From assembly GCF_029168945.1 (NCBI RefSeq), contig NC_083603.1, positions 51,656,406-51,720,405 on the forward strand: 64,000 bases of DNA, given 5' to 3'. Position numbers and translations under genes: made by a program. Position 1 is the stretch's first letter; the number at the start of each line of letters is the position of its first letter. The notes under the pieces were generated by a model. The model did no database searches and had not been told where the DNA came from. It saw only the letters and a program-made list of their open reading frames with translations. Positions 44,208-60,052 of this stretch are shown here, in pieces. The stretch comes from Cannabis sativa (taxonomy: Eukaryota > Streptophyta > Magnoliopsida > Rosales > Cannabaceae).

Positions 44208-44721
44208 GAAATTTTGTTTTTTTTTTTTTGTTTCTTTTTAATGGAAAATTTTAGTACTCTTACTAGCAAATATCCAAATTTTTAATTTCACGGACCCTAT
44301 TGTTACTCCTATTTCTGAAGTTTAAAATAATATTTTCCAACGAAGAGTTCAACATTGACAATCTGTCCAGTGGGATCCACTTACAAATTGCCCAACCCAC
44401 CTAATCTCACGCCACGTGTACACAGCCCCTAAACCATCTTCCTTGCTTTAGTCCCTCAGCTCTAATTGACCAAAAGAGTCAAAACGCCACAGACCCCAAT
44501 CCGACGGCCCATTTCATTTTTTCCCTTCTCTGATCAACCCCAACCCTCCCCTCACCGGGCGCCAAAAATCCCCCCCTTTTTTTTTTGTTAAATAAAAATA
44601 AAAAAAGACCCAAAGAAAGTAAGAAAAGAAAAAACAGAGAGAGAGAGAGAGAGATAAAGAAACAAATCCAGGAAGAGCGGGGTTCAGTCAGTCTCCAGTT
44701 ATCGGTCCGAGTTTTCGAACC
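44208..44721 (+). promoter_or_regulatory. Presumed MOS14 promoter and 5' leader
   Basis: This is the 510 bp between a MITE and the MOS14 ATG. A GA repeat (about 44637-44654) lies about 70 bp before the start codon. CCACGTG at about 44413-44419 is a G-box-like core. Function is inferred from position. Confidence 0.45.
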
Positions 44722-47700
44722 ATGGACCTCCAGAGCTCTGTCAAACAAGCCCTAAATGCACTATATCATCATCCTGATGCAGCGGTTCGTATGGAAGCCG
44801 ATCGATGGCTCCAGGATTTTCAGCGCACCCTCGACGCTTGGCAGGTGACCTGTCGTTTATCTCCTCTTTGGGGATTTTTGACCTATCAACGATGCTTTTC
44901 TTCACCTTTTCGGATTTGGATTTCTATTGGACTTTGATTCCTTCACTTGTCTTGGCGATTTAGCATTGATTTGGTTATTGTTCAAGAAATTAGATGGGAT
45001 TATATTTTGTTTTTTCTTTTTTCTTTTTGAAAAGAATTGTTTTGTATTGGTTTTGGTATTGTTTGAGTTTGTAAATTTGGCGACTTTGAGTTCTTAGGGC
45101 TTATATTGCTTTTAATTGAGCTGAGGAGTGATTTTTGTTTTGTAGAGAAAATGGTGGATACGGAAAACAGTTTTACTGGTTTTAGTTATAGATGATTATA
45201 AGATATTAAATTGTAAGGGGTAATGTGGTTAGCGAATTCATTGTTTTGATTCTGTGTTATTTGATTATGTATAAGCTTCACGAGATTAAAGGAAGTTGAC
45301 GGTTAAGTTTCACTTTCTTCAAACGAATACTTCGTAGTTGGGTTCACTACAAAGAATATCAATGTAGAAGGCTTTTGAGCTGGAAGTTGGTATCTGCTAT
45401 GAAATTTAACATTCAGGCACCCCTTGAGAATGCACAGCTTTTGATTTTATGACAAATGGGTGACTTTTATGAATATTACGGTAGTATCTATTCTAATTGG
45501 GTTCATTCTTATTTTTATGGAAACTTTCTATAGGTGGCTGATAACCTGCTTCATGATGCCTCTAGCAATCTAGAAACCTTAATTTTTTGTAGTCAGACTC
45601 TTAGAAGCAAGGTAAGTTACGCTCAATTAATTAATTCTGGATGTCTTTGATCCAAACTGCTAAACTTTAATTTAGTGTGTGACTGTTGTTTGTGTTTTGA
45701 GACTTTGTTCTAGGTTCAGCGCGATTTTGAAGAACTACCTTCAGAAGCTTTTCGCCCATTGCGGGATTCATTAAATGTGAGTGAGTATTCATTCTCAGTT
45801 TCCACATAGGAGAAGGTTAGCTATTATGTATATATGCTGAAAAAGTTTAACATGAAATTATAATGACAATGGCTGTTTATCTTGAGTGAAGTATTTGAGT
45901 CCTCAATCATGTGACAATGTATTAGGAGGAGCACTTTTGCTACTGCCTTAGGATGTATTTAAGATGATTACCATCATAATTTCATTAATGCAATCTTGTT
46001 TTATATGGTAAAATTGTCATGCGTATGGTTTCTCATGGTAGGCTTGTTTCTTTTCTCTTACATATGACATGACTTTGTCTTGATTTGTCTATTGGATTTT
46101 ATTGAATTCTAGATGTGGTTAATATTAGAAATAGTGGAGTTTGAATTAGAATGAGCTAGTCTAAGTTGCTGCCCTCTTCTGGTGTGCATTCATTACAATT
46201 TAGTTATTTATTTTGTAAATTGTCGCCAAATTGTTATACACTCAGGCTTGATCCTGTCTATACAAATGTTTTAGCTCAAGAAATTACTCGCAATAAATGA
46301 ATGTTTTAAATGCAGAATTTACTGAGAAAGTTCCACAAGGGCCCTCCAAAAGTCAGAACACAGGTATGATTCTGTTCTTATTTTTTACAGATCACCTCAT
46401 ATATAGTCATGTTTTACCTTGATGTGCTTAGCGGATATCTTGCTTATCAAATGGAATTATAGATTAGCATTGCAGTTGCTGCCTTGGCTGTATATGTTCC
46501 TGCAGAAGATTGGGGGGATGGGGGTATTGTAAATTGGCTCCGGGATGAAATGAACACTCATCCAGAATACATACCAGCATTCTTGGAGCTGCTTACAGTT
46601 TTGCCAGAGGTTAAGAATATATCTTTTGACTTGTGATATAATTTATAAAAGGGATAATTACTGTTAAACTCCCTATCTAGTTTCATATATTGCAATTAAC
46701 TACCTTGTAAAATATTTGGTGGCAAAAGTATCTAAATAGTAGATCTTTTTGAAGTCAACTACTACCTATGTAAAACAATTGATGGCAAAAGTACCTAAGT
46801 AGTAGATTGCTTTGCAGTTAATTATTAAATTAAATATAAAATTATTTTTAAAATCTAGTACTGAGTATTTTTTTTATTCTAATTTGTTTTTACGTAGGTA
46901 GTTAACTGCATTAAAATCTACTGCTAAGATATTTTTGTCATGAAAGTTCTTAGTTAAGTAGTTAACTGAAAGAAATAAAACTACAATGTTGGTAGTTTTG
47001 CCACTATTTTTTTTACATAGGTAGTTAATTGCAATAAGAAACGACATAAGGAGTTTAGCCTCAATTATCTCTTTATAAAATACATATTTGCAGAGCTTTA
47101 TGCAGTTGTATACATGATTTCACTGCTCATCTTTTGTTTTCTTATTTTTTTCTCATGATCAGGAAGTTTTTAATTATAAGATAGCAGCTCGACCAGAAAG
47201 ACGTCGCCAATTTGAAAAGGAGCTGACATTGCAAATTGAGATTGCTCTTAATATCTTAACAGCCTGTTTGAATATTAATGAGCTTAAAGAGCAGGTGGGA
47301 ATATTTATTTATTTACTGCAACATAATCTACCTCATAAATCAATCTACAATGATTTGAGGATATTTTGATTAAAAGATTCTGTTCGGATACTTGCATGTT
47401 TTAAGTGTCCTATTGATCATCTCATCTTATTTGTTAATATAGGTTCTAGAAGCGTTTGCTTCTTGGCTTCGACTGAAGCATGGGTATGTGTTTTATCTTT
47501 TCACATTCTCTCTCACCTCTCACCTCCCATCATACATTTTATGTTTTTCTTTTTTGTTTCATGGGTAAAGGAAAGTATAATTCTGTTATGAATTGGGATT
47601 CTTATAGTTAAAATCTGCATAAAAGAAGATAGGAAATAAATTTTGTTTTTTCTTATGCATAATAAGCAAATTGTAGTACTACAATTCAAAACTGTGTTCT

Positions 47701-50700
47701 TTTTGTACTCTACAGAAATAGCAAAGTAAAAAATGATTTCATGGTCACTATTCGTTAAAATTTGGCTGGTTTCAGGGTCCCAGGAAGTGTGCTTGCATCT
47801 CACCCATTGGTGCTCACTGCTCTCTCAAGCTTGAATTCTGAGATACTTTCAGAGGCATCAGTAAATGGTAGTCTCCCAAAGAAATGCAGCTATATGTTAA
47901 ATATATCATCTATTATATGTTTCCTATATGGATATATAGTTTTTCACTTTATTGTTTTATTATTAATTTTCTTAGGAAATGGATTTCTATGTTTGTCTAT
48001 GTTTATATATAAAAGTAACCTGACGTGTCTAAATTTATACACTTGCATTGGTGTTGTTTTGTAAGCTGTTGATCTTATAGTTATAGGTATAGAAGAACTT
48101 ATGGCTGGAGTTTGTATTATAGACTACTTTCTAAAATATTAGACATTCAAATTTTTTACTCCTATTGATCTAATAAAATTTAATTATCGTGTCAAAAAAT
48201 AACATTTAGTTATTGAATATAACTCCACACAAACTTGTAGTGAGATTTCAGGAAATGAGAAGGTAGCCGCGAAAAAAAAAATCAGCTATTTACATCTCAA
48301 GGATCTTTGACTTGTTTCTTTTGTCCCTTGTTCTCTTTCTGTTTGCAGTTATTTCTGAGTTGATCCATTATACAGCAGCCGGGAGCTACAGTGGTGCTCC
48401 TGTTCATATGCCTCTAATTCAAGCTATTGTTCCACAAGTAATGAATCTGAAGGGACAGCTTAGAGATTCTTCAAAGGTAGCGAATTTGTGCAGTCCTTAA
48501 AGCTTTCGCACTTGTCTTCTTAAGAGCCTAATAGACTAAGGCTATGTTTGGTAGGAAGGAGAGAGAGAGTAGGATGGATGGAGAGTTTTGAAAGGATGGG
48601 GAGTAGGAATGATGGAGAAGATAGTTACTCTCCTTCCTATTGTTTGGTATTAGATATAAAGTTTGAAGGATGAAGAGTAAAATAAATATTAAAATTACTA
48701 TTTATCATTTTTAATATAATTATATATTTTATTTTGAAGGGTAGAAAAGTCATTTTAGATAGCTTTTTTGTCTTTTTCTTCAATTCTTCCGTTTTTGGAG
48801 GGATTAGAAATTTGTTTATTTGGAGGGAAAGGGTCTCCCTCCAACAAATACAATCCTCTCCCTCTTGCCGAACAAGGGAATTCATCAATCCCTCTCCCTC
48901 CCTCCTCTCCCCTCTACCAAACATAGTGTAAGACTTTATTCATTATTTAATATTTTTCTGGTTTGCAATTATATTGTTGCGTTGGGTTTGGGTTTGGGTT
49001 GGCTCTAACTATTCTGGTAATTGGTACATTGTCCAATTATGTTGCTCCTTTATTGGATTGGGGGTAGTTTTTAAATGCGAAGATGGGGTGAAGATATATG
49101 TTGCTTTCTTTAATTAGCATAATCTAAATATTTATTTGCTAGACCCTCCTCAATTGCTTGTGCAGTGGAAAAAAGTCAGTTTATGGATTGCTTTTTTTTT
49201 TTTAATCAGCTTTTAATTTTCATTTTGGTTTAGGATGAGGAAGATGTGAAGGCTATTGCTCGGTTATTTGCTGACATGGGTGATTCATATGTTGAACTGA
49301 TTGCAACAGGTACCTGATTATTTTTTTAATTTTGTTTTATATTTTTATTCACTATCTGAAGGTGGCTAGCAAGACTCATTATGTAATATTATAACTGTGT
49401 GCTCTGATCTCAGGTTCTGATGAATCAATGTTGATTGTGCATGCATTACTGGAAGTTGCTTCACACCCTGAGTATGATATTGCTTCAATGACTTTCAATT
49501 TTTGGCACAGTCTTCAGGTGAACTTGACCAAAAGGTAAGATTTCTGAGACTGCTCATTCGACTGTCATATGCTTAAAACAGAATACTAATATACCTTTCC
49601 AACTTTGTAGGGATTCATATGTTTCATTTGGTAATGAGTCATCCATTGAAGCTGAGAGAAATAGAAGGCTGCAGGTTTTCCGTCCAGCTTACGAGTCCCT
49701 TGTATCTCTAGTGAGTCTCCTTTTTTATGTCATCATCTTTAAGTAATACTCTAATCATGTCACAAGCTTAGCCTTCAGCTTCTGCAATTTGTAAATCATT
49801 ATTGAGATAGTCTGAAGGTAATGATATGCATTGCTAGCCTCTCTTTTTCCACAATGTCTTTAGCATGTCCTCTTATATTTAACAATGGTGGTTTTAGCAT
49901 TAGGCTGGATATGATTATACTCTTTTCTACATTTATTTTTTTCGATAAGAAATGAAGCTACTAATGTTGATAGAGTTGGGAATAAAGTATCGCAAAGGCC
50001 ATGAATTACAAACAAACCTCAAGTCTTCGTCAAATCTGAAAAGAATAAACCTTTGAGTTTGTTTACATTCACCAGTCACAAAGCTACTTTAAAACTTAGT
50101 TATTCCATACCAAAATCTCCTTCAGTAATATTAAAAGTTCTTCTATTTCTTTCCAACCAATTTAACCAAAAAATTGTCCAACCTAGATTGTCCCTTCTCC
50201 CTTCTCTTGCTACCATGTTCACAAGCCAAATTAAAAACATCTGGGCACTCTTTGATTGTAGTCTTAAATATCCAGAAATGTTATTTGTTGTTTTATTGTT
50301 AAAGAGAAGGCAATTTAGTTTTGTCTGAAGCAACCTCTTGCTTTAGTATTTCAAAATTAAAAATAGTAACGCCTTTATCAATTGAAAAAATATATTTAGG
50401 ATTTAAGTTCGTCAGTTGTCTTAAAAATAATGGATTAAATTCCTGCATTGACCTTAAATAGCAGATGATTCAATACATGCTCATTTCCTGTTTTATTTTG
50501 TTTATGTAAACAACCATTATCAACTATAATTTTTCTGTATAGGTAAGCTTCCGAGTTCAATATCCTCAAGATGATCAGGATCTTTCATATGAAGACCTCA
50601 AGGAATTCAAACAAACAAGATATGGTAATTTCTAGAATTTTAGTACATGTGGTTTTATTGTTATTTTTTTCATTATGCTTTTATTTTTTGTTTTTGTTTG

Positions 50701-53700
50701 TGTAGTGTGTAAAAAAGCAACTGAATTCATCATAGGATACTGCTCCTTTTCTGTGTACATTTCAACATTCAAACTGGAATTTAAGTTTTGATTTTGGATG
50801 GTAGATAGATATTAACTCTGTAATTTTCAAGACTAAAGTTTTGTTATTAATGTCGTCTACAAACTTAAGTTTGTTTACACATATATGGCTCTTCTTCCAA
50901 AGCTGTGAATGACTCTGAACTCTTGGATGTTAGCCCTTTCTTGGGTTTTATTCTTTCTAATATATCATTGGCTATAAGTTATAAAAAGGTAGAGACGAAA
51001 GGAAATCAGATAAATGATTGAAATTTAAGATCACAGAAGTTAATGGATGTGAAAAGAAATGATTGTGCTACTAAATATTGACATAATAACTACATATTAC
51101 ACATATATACTTGATTTATATATGTGTATCGATTTGAGATTTGCCAGGTTTTTCTATATGATGCAGTGTTCTGTTTCAATTGATATCATAGATTTTATAC
51201 TTGTTTTCAAATGGCTTTGTAAAGTTTGCATCTTTTCTCTCTCTCTCTCTCTCCCCCCATATTATTCTTTTTAACGAGTGTCTCTCTTTGTATACATTTC
51301 TAACTCTAAGTAAACTACAATGTTGCCAGCCGTGGCAGATGTCTTAATTGATGCAGCATCAGTTCTAGGTGGTGATCCAACACTTAAAATTCTGTACACG
51401 AAGCTATTTGAGGTTTGTATCATTTGTTTGTTATGATCCTCCTTTTTATACAATTGTTTAATATTATTATTTTCTTTAAGGCGGTAGGCAGATATCAGAA
51501 TGCTGAACACAGTGAATGGCGTCCAGCAGAGGCTGCTTTATTTTGCATCCGTGCTATTTCAAATTACGTATCAGTTGTTGAAGCTGAAGTAATGCCACAG
51601 GTATTTTTAATTTTAAATGTCTTGTGTATTGGTTTCATCCAGGAAAAGAAAAACCCTGTTTGCCTAATAACAAGGTCAAAGCTACTTAAAATTCGTTGTC
51701 ATTAAAATATATGATCTTATTACTAGTGCAATTATTTGTTCTTGATAAGTTTCCTTCTTCCGTTTCTGATTAACTACAATAATATATTTGTATGTTTATA
51801 AAATTGTTACTTCTGTATGAATTTCCCTGCTGTATACTTGCCTTTTGCCATCCTAATTGAGGAACTTTTTGGCCTACGAGTCATTATATAGTTTTTGATG
51901 TGGTCACGAGAAGGCCAAATTTATATATGAAGATTTCAATGTGATCAAGCCTTCTTGCTTTGTTTGTGGATCTATGATGACTGCAAATTGTAATTTCATA
52001 TCGTGTATATAAATATATTTTACATTCTTTGTTTGATTTTCACAGGTTATGAATTTACTTCCGAAACTTCCACAGCATCCCCAGCTACTCCAAACAGGTA
52101 ATATGCAATTATTAAATTTCATATGTAGATTTTGTTTTTCTTTTACTACTATTTTTAGTTTAATTTAATTTTAATTTTAACAATTGATGTGTATAATATT
52201 TCAGTGTGCCTAACAATTGGAGCTTATTCAAAATGGCTTAATGCTGCATCTAGTGGACCATCTATACTGCCTTCAGTTATAGAAATCCTTATGAGTGGCA
52301 TGGGCAAATCTGAAGATTCTGCAGCAGCTGCAGCCTTAGCATTTAGACATATTTGTGACGGTACATGGTCTCTTTTGATTACAATTTATTATCTATTTTG
52401 TAAATCAGTTAATGAGCTGTGTTCTTAAAAGACGTGGAAGAAAGAAGACTACAATTATAGCTTTGATTTAAATAATGTAGATTGCCGGAAAAAGCTTTGT
52501 GGATTTTTGGAAGGCCTCTTCCATATATATCACAGGGCAGTGAATGGTGAAGGTAGTTTTAAAGTCTCCCCTGAAGACTCATTGCATCTTGTTGAGGCAT
52601 TAAGGTAAACTGTTACTGATAATTTTGGGGATAAGTGAATGTAACATGAAATACAGTTATTATCCTTTGAGTTTGCTTTATTTATTGATTATTATTATTA
52701 TTATTTTTACAGCACTGTTATTACAGAGCTTCCTCCTGAGCAAGCTAAGACAGCTTTGGGGATGTTATGCACGCCAGTCATTACTCCGTTACAAGTGAGT
52801 TCTACATGCGGAACAATATAGATCAATCCATTTTTTCCATTATTTTCATACCCATAATAGTGTGAGGATGGGCATTGATCTTATAATAACTGAAAACCAG
52901 GAAATTGTCAACCAAGGTCCAGAAGTTTTAAATAAAAAACCCGCACGAGAGTTAACAGTTCATATTGATCGGTGTGCCTACATTTTCAGGTTTGATCTAT
53001 ATCCTGTTGAAAATGTTCATGTTTCCTGTGACTTGGAATATTTTTAACATGCAAGTAAAATTATTTTAGATATGTATACCATCCTGAAGCCGTTGCAGAT
53101 GCAATTCAAAGGCTATGGCCAATTTTTAAAGCCATCTTTGATCTGTGAGTATTTAACATGCTTTGTACCAATATAGCACCATTTGATATTATAATATCAT
53201 TAAGGGATGAATAAAATTGCATTGTTCTCTAAGAAATTTAATTTGTCCCGCAAAATGACTTTGGTGTAGTCGTGCTTGGGATATGCGGACAATGGAGTCT
53301 CTTTGCCGAGCTTGCAAATATGCTGTGAGTTTGCTGACCTGTCTCAACTCCTCCAAGATAATATTTAAAAATTAAAAGAACAATAAAATGTCAGTAGTGA
53401 TATACTCATAGATTATATATACATAATATATATACTCCGTGACTAGCTTGTGAGATGAATCCATCGTGTCATAAATTGAAGAGACTGCAATTATCATTTT
53501 GTTTTTTAATCTGGTTTGTAATGTTAATCTATTGTGCCTTGAGCACTATTCATTTTGTTTGTTAGACAAGTTTGAAATTTTAAACTATGACAGGGATATT
53601 CCTAAGGTCATTATTCATGTCTGTATGCTCGTATATTTTATTGATATGATCAAAGACACTTGAATCTAGCTCTCAAATGGTTGGGTGTGTGTTGCGTATG

Positions 53701-55139
53701 AGTGTTCTGGCGCTCAAATCAAACCAGCCAAACTAATTAAACACAATGGAATGCTGTTTCTTTTAGAAAAAATGAAGATGTATTTTATTGATAGGATTGG
53801 ATCTGCATATCCTTTTTATTAATGGTTCCAGCTAATTTAATCTTTAGGTGAGAACCTCTGGAAGGCTCATGGGAGTCACAATTGGCGCTATGCTGGAAGA
53901 GATCCAAGGCCTTTATCAACAACATCACCAACCATGTTTTCTGTATCTTTCTAGTGAGGTCATAAAGGTAAATCTTATTTTTTTTCCCTCTCGTTAATTG
54001 TGAGCTACTGATTCAAACAAAACGTTAATTATTTGAAGTCATACATTAACATTTGATCTTTTTATGCAGATATTTGGTTCTGACCCATCCTGTGCAAATT
54101 ATTTGAAAAGTTTAATTGAAGCACTCTTTATGCATACAACTCGGATTCTTACAAATATTCAGGTAAAGTGCCGTACATTTGTTGACTTTAAATGCTTTCC
54201 TCATCTGATCTGACACTGCTTGTACTGATGTTTGTCAATATGCATAATTTTTTTCAGGAATTTACTGCCAGACCAGATATAGCAGATGATTGTTTTTTGT
54301 TAGCATCCAGATGCATTCGCTATTGTCCTCAATTATTTATTCCATCCCCAGTCTTTCCATCAATAGTAGATTGTTCAATGATAGGGATTACAATACAGCA
54401 CCGGTATGTCTGTTTACTGTAATTGACAAGGCATTGTCATTTTCCAAGGAGCAAATGCCTTTAAATCCTGTTTTAGCTTGTCTTGTGGTCTCTGATGTCA
54501 TATTATCATTACTGCCTACTTTGTCTAATTCTAAACACTGACTTACATAATTTCTTTTCTTTGGTTTTGCAGAGAAGCCTCAAATTCAATATTGACATTC
54601 TTATCTGATATATTTGATCTGGCAAACTCCAACAAAGGGGAACAGTACTTACCTATTAGGGATTCTGTAATAATCCCTCGAGGAGCCGTCATCACAAGAA
54701 TTTTGATTGCTGCATTGACTGGAGCACTCCCAAGCTCTAGACTAGAAACGGTTTGACTATTTTCTTTTTATTTCAGCTTTTATGACAGAAGCATGATTGA
54801 GATAAAAGTCCCAACCTCTCCTTTTGTCTATTGTTTGTCTGGAACTTCATTGTGTCTTTCTCCCAGGTAACATACACACTATTAACACTGAGTCGATCAT
54901 ATGGGGCGCAAGCAGTGGAGTGGGCCAAAAAAAGTGTTTCACTTATTCCTTTGACAGCTGTAACAGAGATTGAACGTTCAAGATTTTTGAAAGCATTGTC
55001 AGATGCTGCATCAGGGGGTGATATTAATGCTTTGGCGGTCCCAATAGATGAGTTATCAGATGTTTGTCGCCGGAACAGAACAGTCCAGGAGATTGTTCAA
55101 GGAGCTTTGAGGCCACTTGAGTTGAATATTACACAGTGA
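44722..55139 (+). CDS. MOS14: Transportin-SR / MOS14 (TNPO3-like importin beta), 27 exons
   Basis: Exons: 44722-44844, 45534-45611, 45714-45776, 46316-46363, 46463-46609, 47163-47294, 47443-47483, 47776-47867, 48349-48476, 49234-49309, 49414-49534, 49611-49710, 50543-50624, 51330-51412, 51481-51600, 52046-52097, 52205-52360, 52481-52604, 52713-52794, 52901-52989, 53070-53144, 53270-53324, 53848-53967, 54070-54162, 54258-54403, 54573-54750, 54867-55139. All introns are GT-AG and all phases join, giving 2877 bases: 958 residues plus stop, about the usual plant length. It starts MDLQSSVKQALNALYHHPDAAVRMEADRWL, an importin-beta N-terminal block, and is helical HEAT-type throughout. It ends GALRPLELNITQ. 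The family carries SR splicing factors into the nucleus with Ran; the Arabidopsis protein also affects immune-receptor splicing. No lesions are seen. Confidence 0.94.
46651..47071. mobile_element. Mutator-type MITE in MOS14 intron 5 (421 bp)
   Basis: The ends are GGGATAATTACTGTTAAACT and, inverted, GAGATAATTGAGGCTAAACT. They are flanked by the identical 9 bases TTTATAAAA (46642-46650 and 47072-47080). The interior has short repeated GGCAAAAGTA-CTAA-TAGTAGAT strings and no ORF. Confidence 0.82.
48540..48928. mobile_element. PIF/Harbinger-type MITE in MOS14 intron 9 (389 bp)
   Basis: The ends are GGCTATGTTTGGTAG and, inverted, CACTATGTTTGGTAG, flanked by TAA on both sides (48537-48539 and 48929-48931). 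The sub-terminal regions are GA-rich at the left and CT-rich at the right. The small ORFs here are not genes. Confidence 0.8.
49970..50340 (-). pseudogene. LINE 3'-end remnant in MOS14 intron 12
   Basis: Minus-strand translation includes GWTIFWLNWLERNRRTFNI (about 50180-50125). This resembles the C-terminal block after zf-RVT in plant L1 ORF2. It is short, with stops. Confidence 0.55.
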
Positions 55140-56401
55140 TTACACCGGGTAATATTTATACCTGTATCATAGGCATGATTGGAGTTCTACGTAAAGTGGG
55201 GGCCATTTTGGCAGGCCTCAGTGATTGTGTATTATTCTCTATTTTTAATCCAGTATTTGTTGTGATTCTCCAATTTTTAAAGAGAATCATTGCCTCTTTA
55301 TATTGGGTGGGAGAGTTGATCAATATAATTGTATCTATATGTTGATGAGTTGTGGGATCTTTGAGTGGTTTCCTTTCTCTTGGCTTTGTCATTTTTTGGG
55401 GTAAGAAAGATCACAAGGTATAGAGCTGTAGATTAAGGTTATGAAAGGATTTTTTTCTTCATAGGAGCTGTTTCTTTCTTCACAGTTGGGAAATATTTTT
55501 TTTTTTATAAAACTTGGGTAATTGCTGTACAAATTACGGAAATTTTGAGTTGATTTGGTTGACATTTGTATTGCAAAGGACTTTCCAATTTTCTTTTTAC
55601 CTCACTATGATAATTTCAAGTCATAAATACTAATAGAATGTTCAGATGAAAGAAATTCATGATTGGTAATTAATAAAACTGAGGTTATATTTCTCATGTG
55701 ATAGAATGGGGAATCTTGCGGGTTTTGGGGTTGAGAGATAAAATATAAAAATAATTACAAGAATCTGAAAAATGAGATACTAAATTTAATTTCACTAATA
55801 TTGGAAAAAAAAAAAAGATAATTCCACTAAGATATAAAACTATATCAACTAAACCTAACATGAAAAGTCGTCACTAAGTAAGTATTTTCAAACAATAATT
55901 AATTCAAATTAATAATAATATTCACACAAAAGCCTATTAATTTTCTTTGTGAATCACTTTTTTTTTTTTTTTTTTTTTGAGTGAAATTATTCTTAATATT
56001 GAATAATTTTCTGATATTTTTGGAATTTTTTTTGAATTATATCAGTAATCGTTTGACATGTTAAGTCAAACAATTTTTTGATGTTGAAGTAATTTGCAGA
56101 TAATATGAAGTAGTAAATTAGTGTTTAGTTTACAAAAATAAAGAATGATTTCAATAAATGTATGATATTAAACCAGAATAAGTTCAAAAAGTGTAGCCTG
56201 ACACATCCAACACTTGAGTTCAACAGAATTGGAGGAATCAACATGTTTCTTACAATACTTCATGACTTTAGTAAGAATGTTGATGATAGTTATTTGAAAT
56301 TATATGTATGATTTTTTATAGATTTATTGTCTTTTTTAATGGTCTATTTTATGTGAGAATTGCTCATTTTTCTTTTTTTTCACTATAACATGTATTTAAA
56401 A
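55140..56401. other. MOS14 3' flank and AT-rich spacer
   Basis: The MOS14 3' UTR presumably occupies the first few hundred bases; AATAAAA-type signals are not distinctive. The rest is AT-rich with T-runs (about 55960) and no recognisable gene. Confidence 0.5.
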
Positions 56402-56685
56402 GGTTAATTAAGATTTTTGCTTCCTGAACTTTCACATGTACCAAATCATACTTACTGAACTTTGTTGACCGTTAAAAATTCTCCTAAACTGTTGAGATTA
56501 TCGAATTTAAGGACCTTTGTCCAATTTCATTCAATTTTACTAATTTAGTGATTGTTTATATACTAAATCATACTCCTCATACTTTAATATCTACCAAATC
56601 ATGCCCATCCTAGTTTGATATGTGCCAAATTATGTTCCTGATTTGTTACATGTCAAAATTTAAGAGACAAAAATCTTAATTAGTC
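56402..56685. mobile_element. Mutator-type MITE (284 bp)
   Basis: The ends are GGTTAATTAAGATTTTTG and, inverted, GACTAATTAAGATTTTTG. They are flanked by the same 9 bases, TATTTAAAA (56393-56401 and 56686-56694). The interior has repeated ACCAAATCAT / GCCAAATTAT strings. No ORF. Confidence 0.85.
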
Positions 56686-56694
56686 TATTTAAAA

Positions 56695-57238
56695 ATATTT
56701 TTTCGTGTGATTTTTTATATTTATGATTTTTTTATAGTAATTTTTAAGAATTTTCTATGTAAATTTATTATTTTGAAATATATATTTTTAAATTATATAT
56801 AAAATAAAATTAAACTTATTTGATATGATTTTATTATCTAATTAATATTTATATTTATAATTTTAAATTTTTATAAATAAGTGCAACCTGTTACTAGTTA
56901 ATAATAATATAAAGATTGCAAATTGTTTTTAGTTTTTTTTTTTTTTTTTTTTTCTCTTAAATGAATTTTTAATATTTTCAAATAAATAGTAATTTTTTTT
57001 TCTTTTTTTTTTTTTAAATAGAGGATCACATTTAATTTGCGGATGTGCTCCTATCGAATATTCCAAAAAGAAGTCCCTTCTCTATCTATTATATAGATAA
57101 ATTTTCTGATATACAAAAAGTTACACTTTTCTATATAAGAAATTTATTTAGAAACCGATTCATCAATTAATGAACACAGATGACAGAAACATTGAACATC
57201 AATAATTGACCATTTCCCAACTTGCTTGCCACACTCAA

Positions 57239-57277
<39 letters not shown>

Positions 57278-57421
57278 CTCGTATGCATATCATGTAGCCC
57301 TGCTGTGCTGCTGCGAATCAAGTATCAATCAACTAGAACAAAACCCAAGATGTAACCCCTTTCTCCTTTGCTTTTTGCATTACATTTCTCTCACAATCTC
57401 ATTACATACCCCAAGTTGAAA
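56695..57421 (+). promoter_or_regulatory. AT-rich spacer and presumed S6K promoter/leader
   Basis: Long T-runs lie at 56933-56954 and 56993-57016. A pure (CT)17 repeat is at 57241-57274, about 150 bp before the S6K ATG. The region between the repeat and ATG is pyrimidine-leaning. Promoter function is inferred from position. Confidence 0.5.
57241..57274. repeat. (CT)17 microsatellite in the S6K 5' region
   Basis: Seventeen uninterrupted CT units, likely in the transcribed leader. Confidence 0.95.
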
Positions 57422-60052
<2,631 letters not shown>

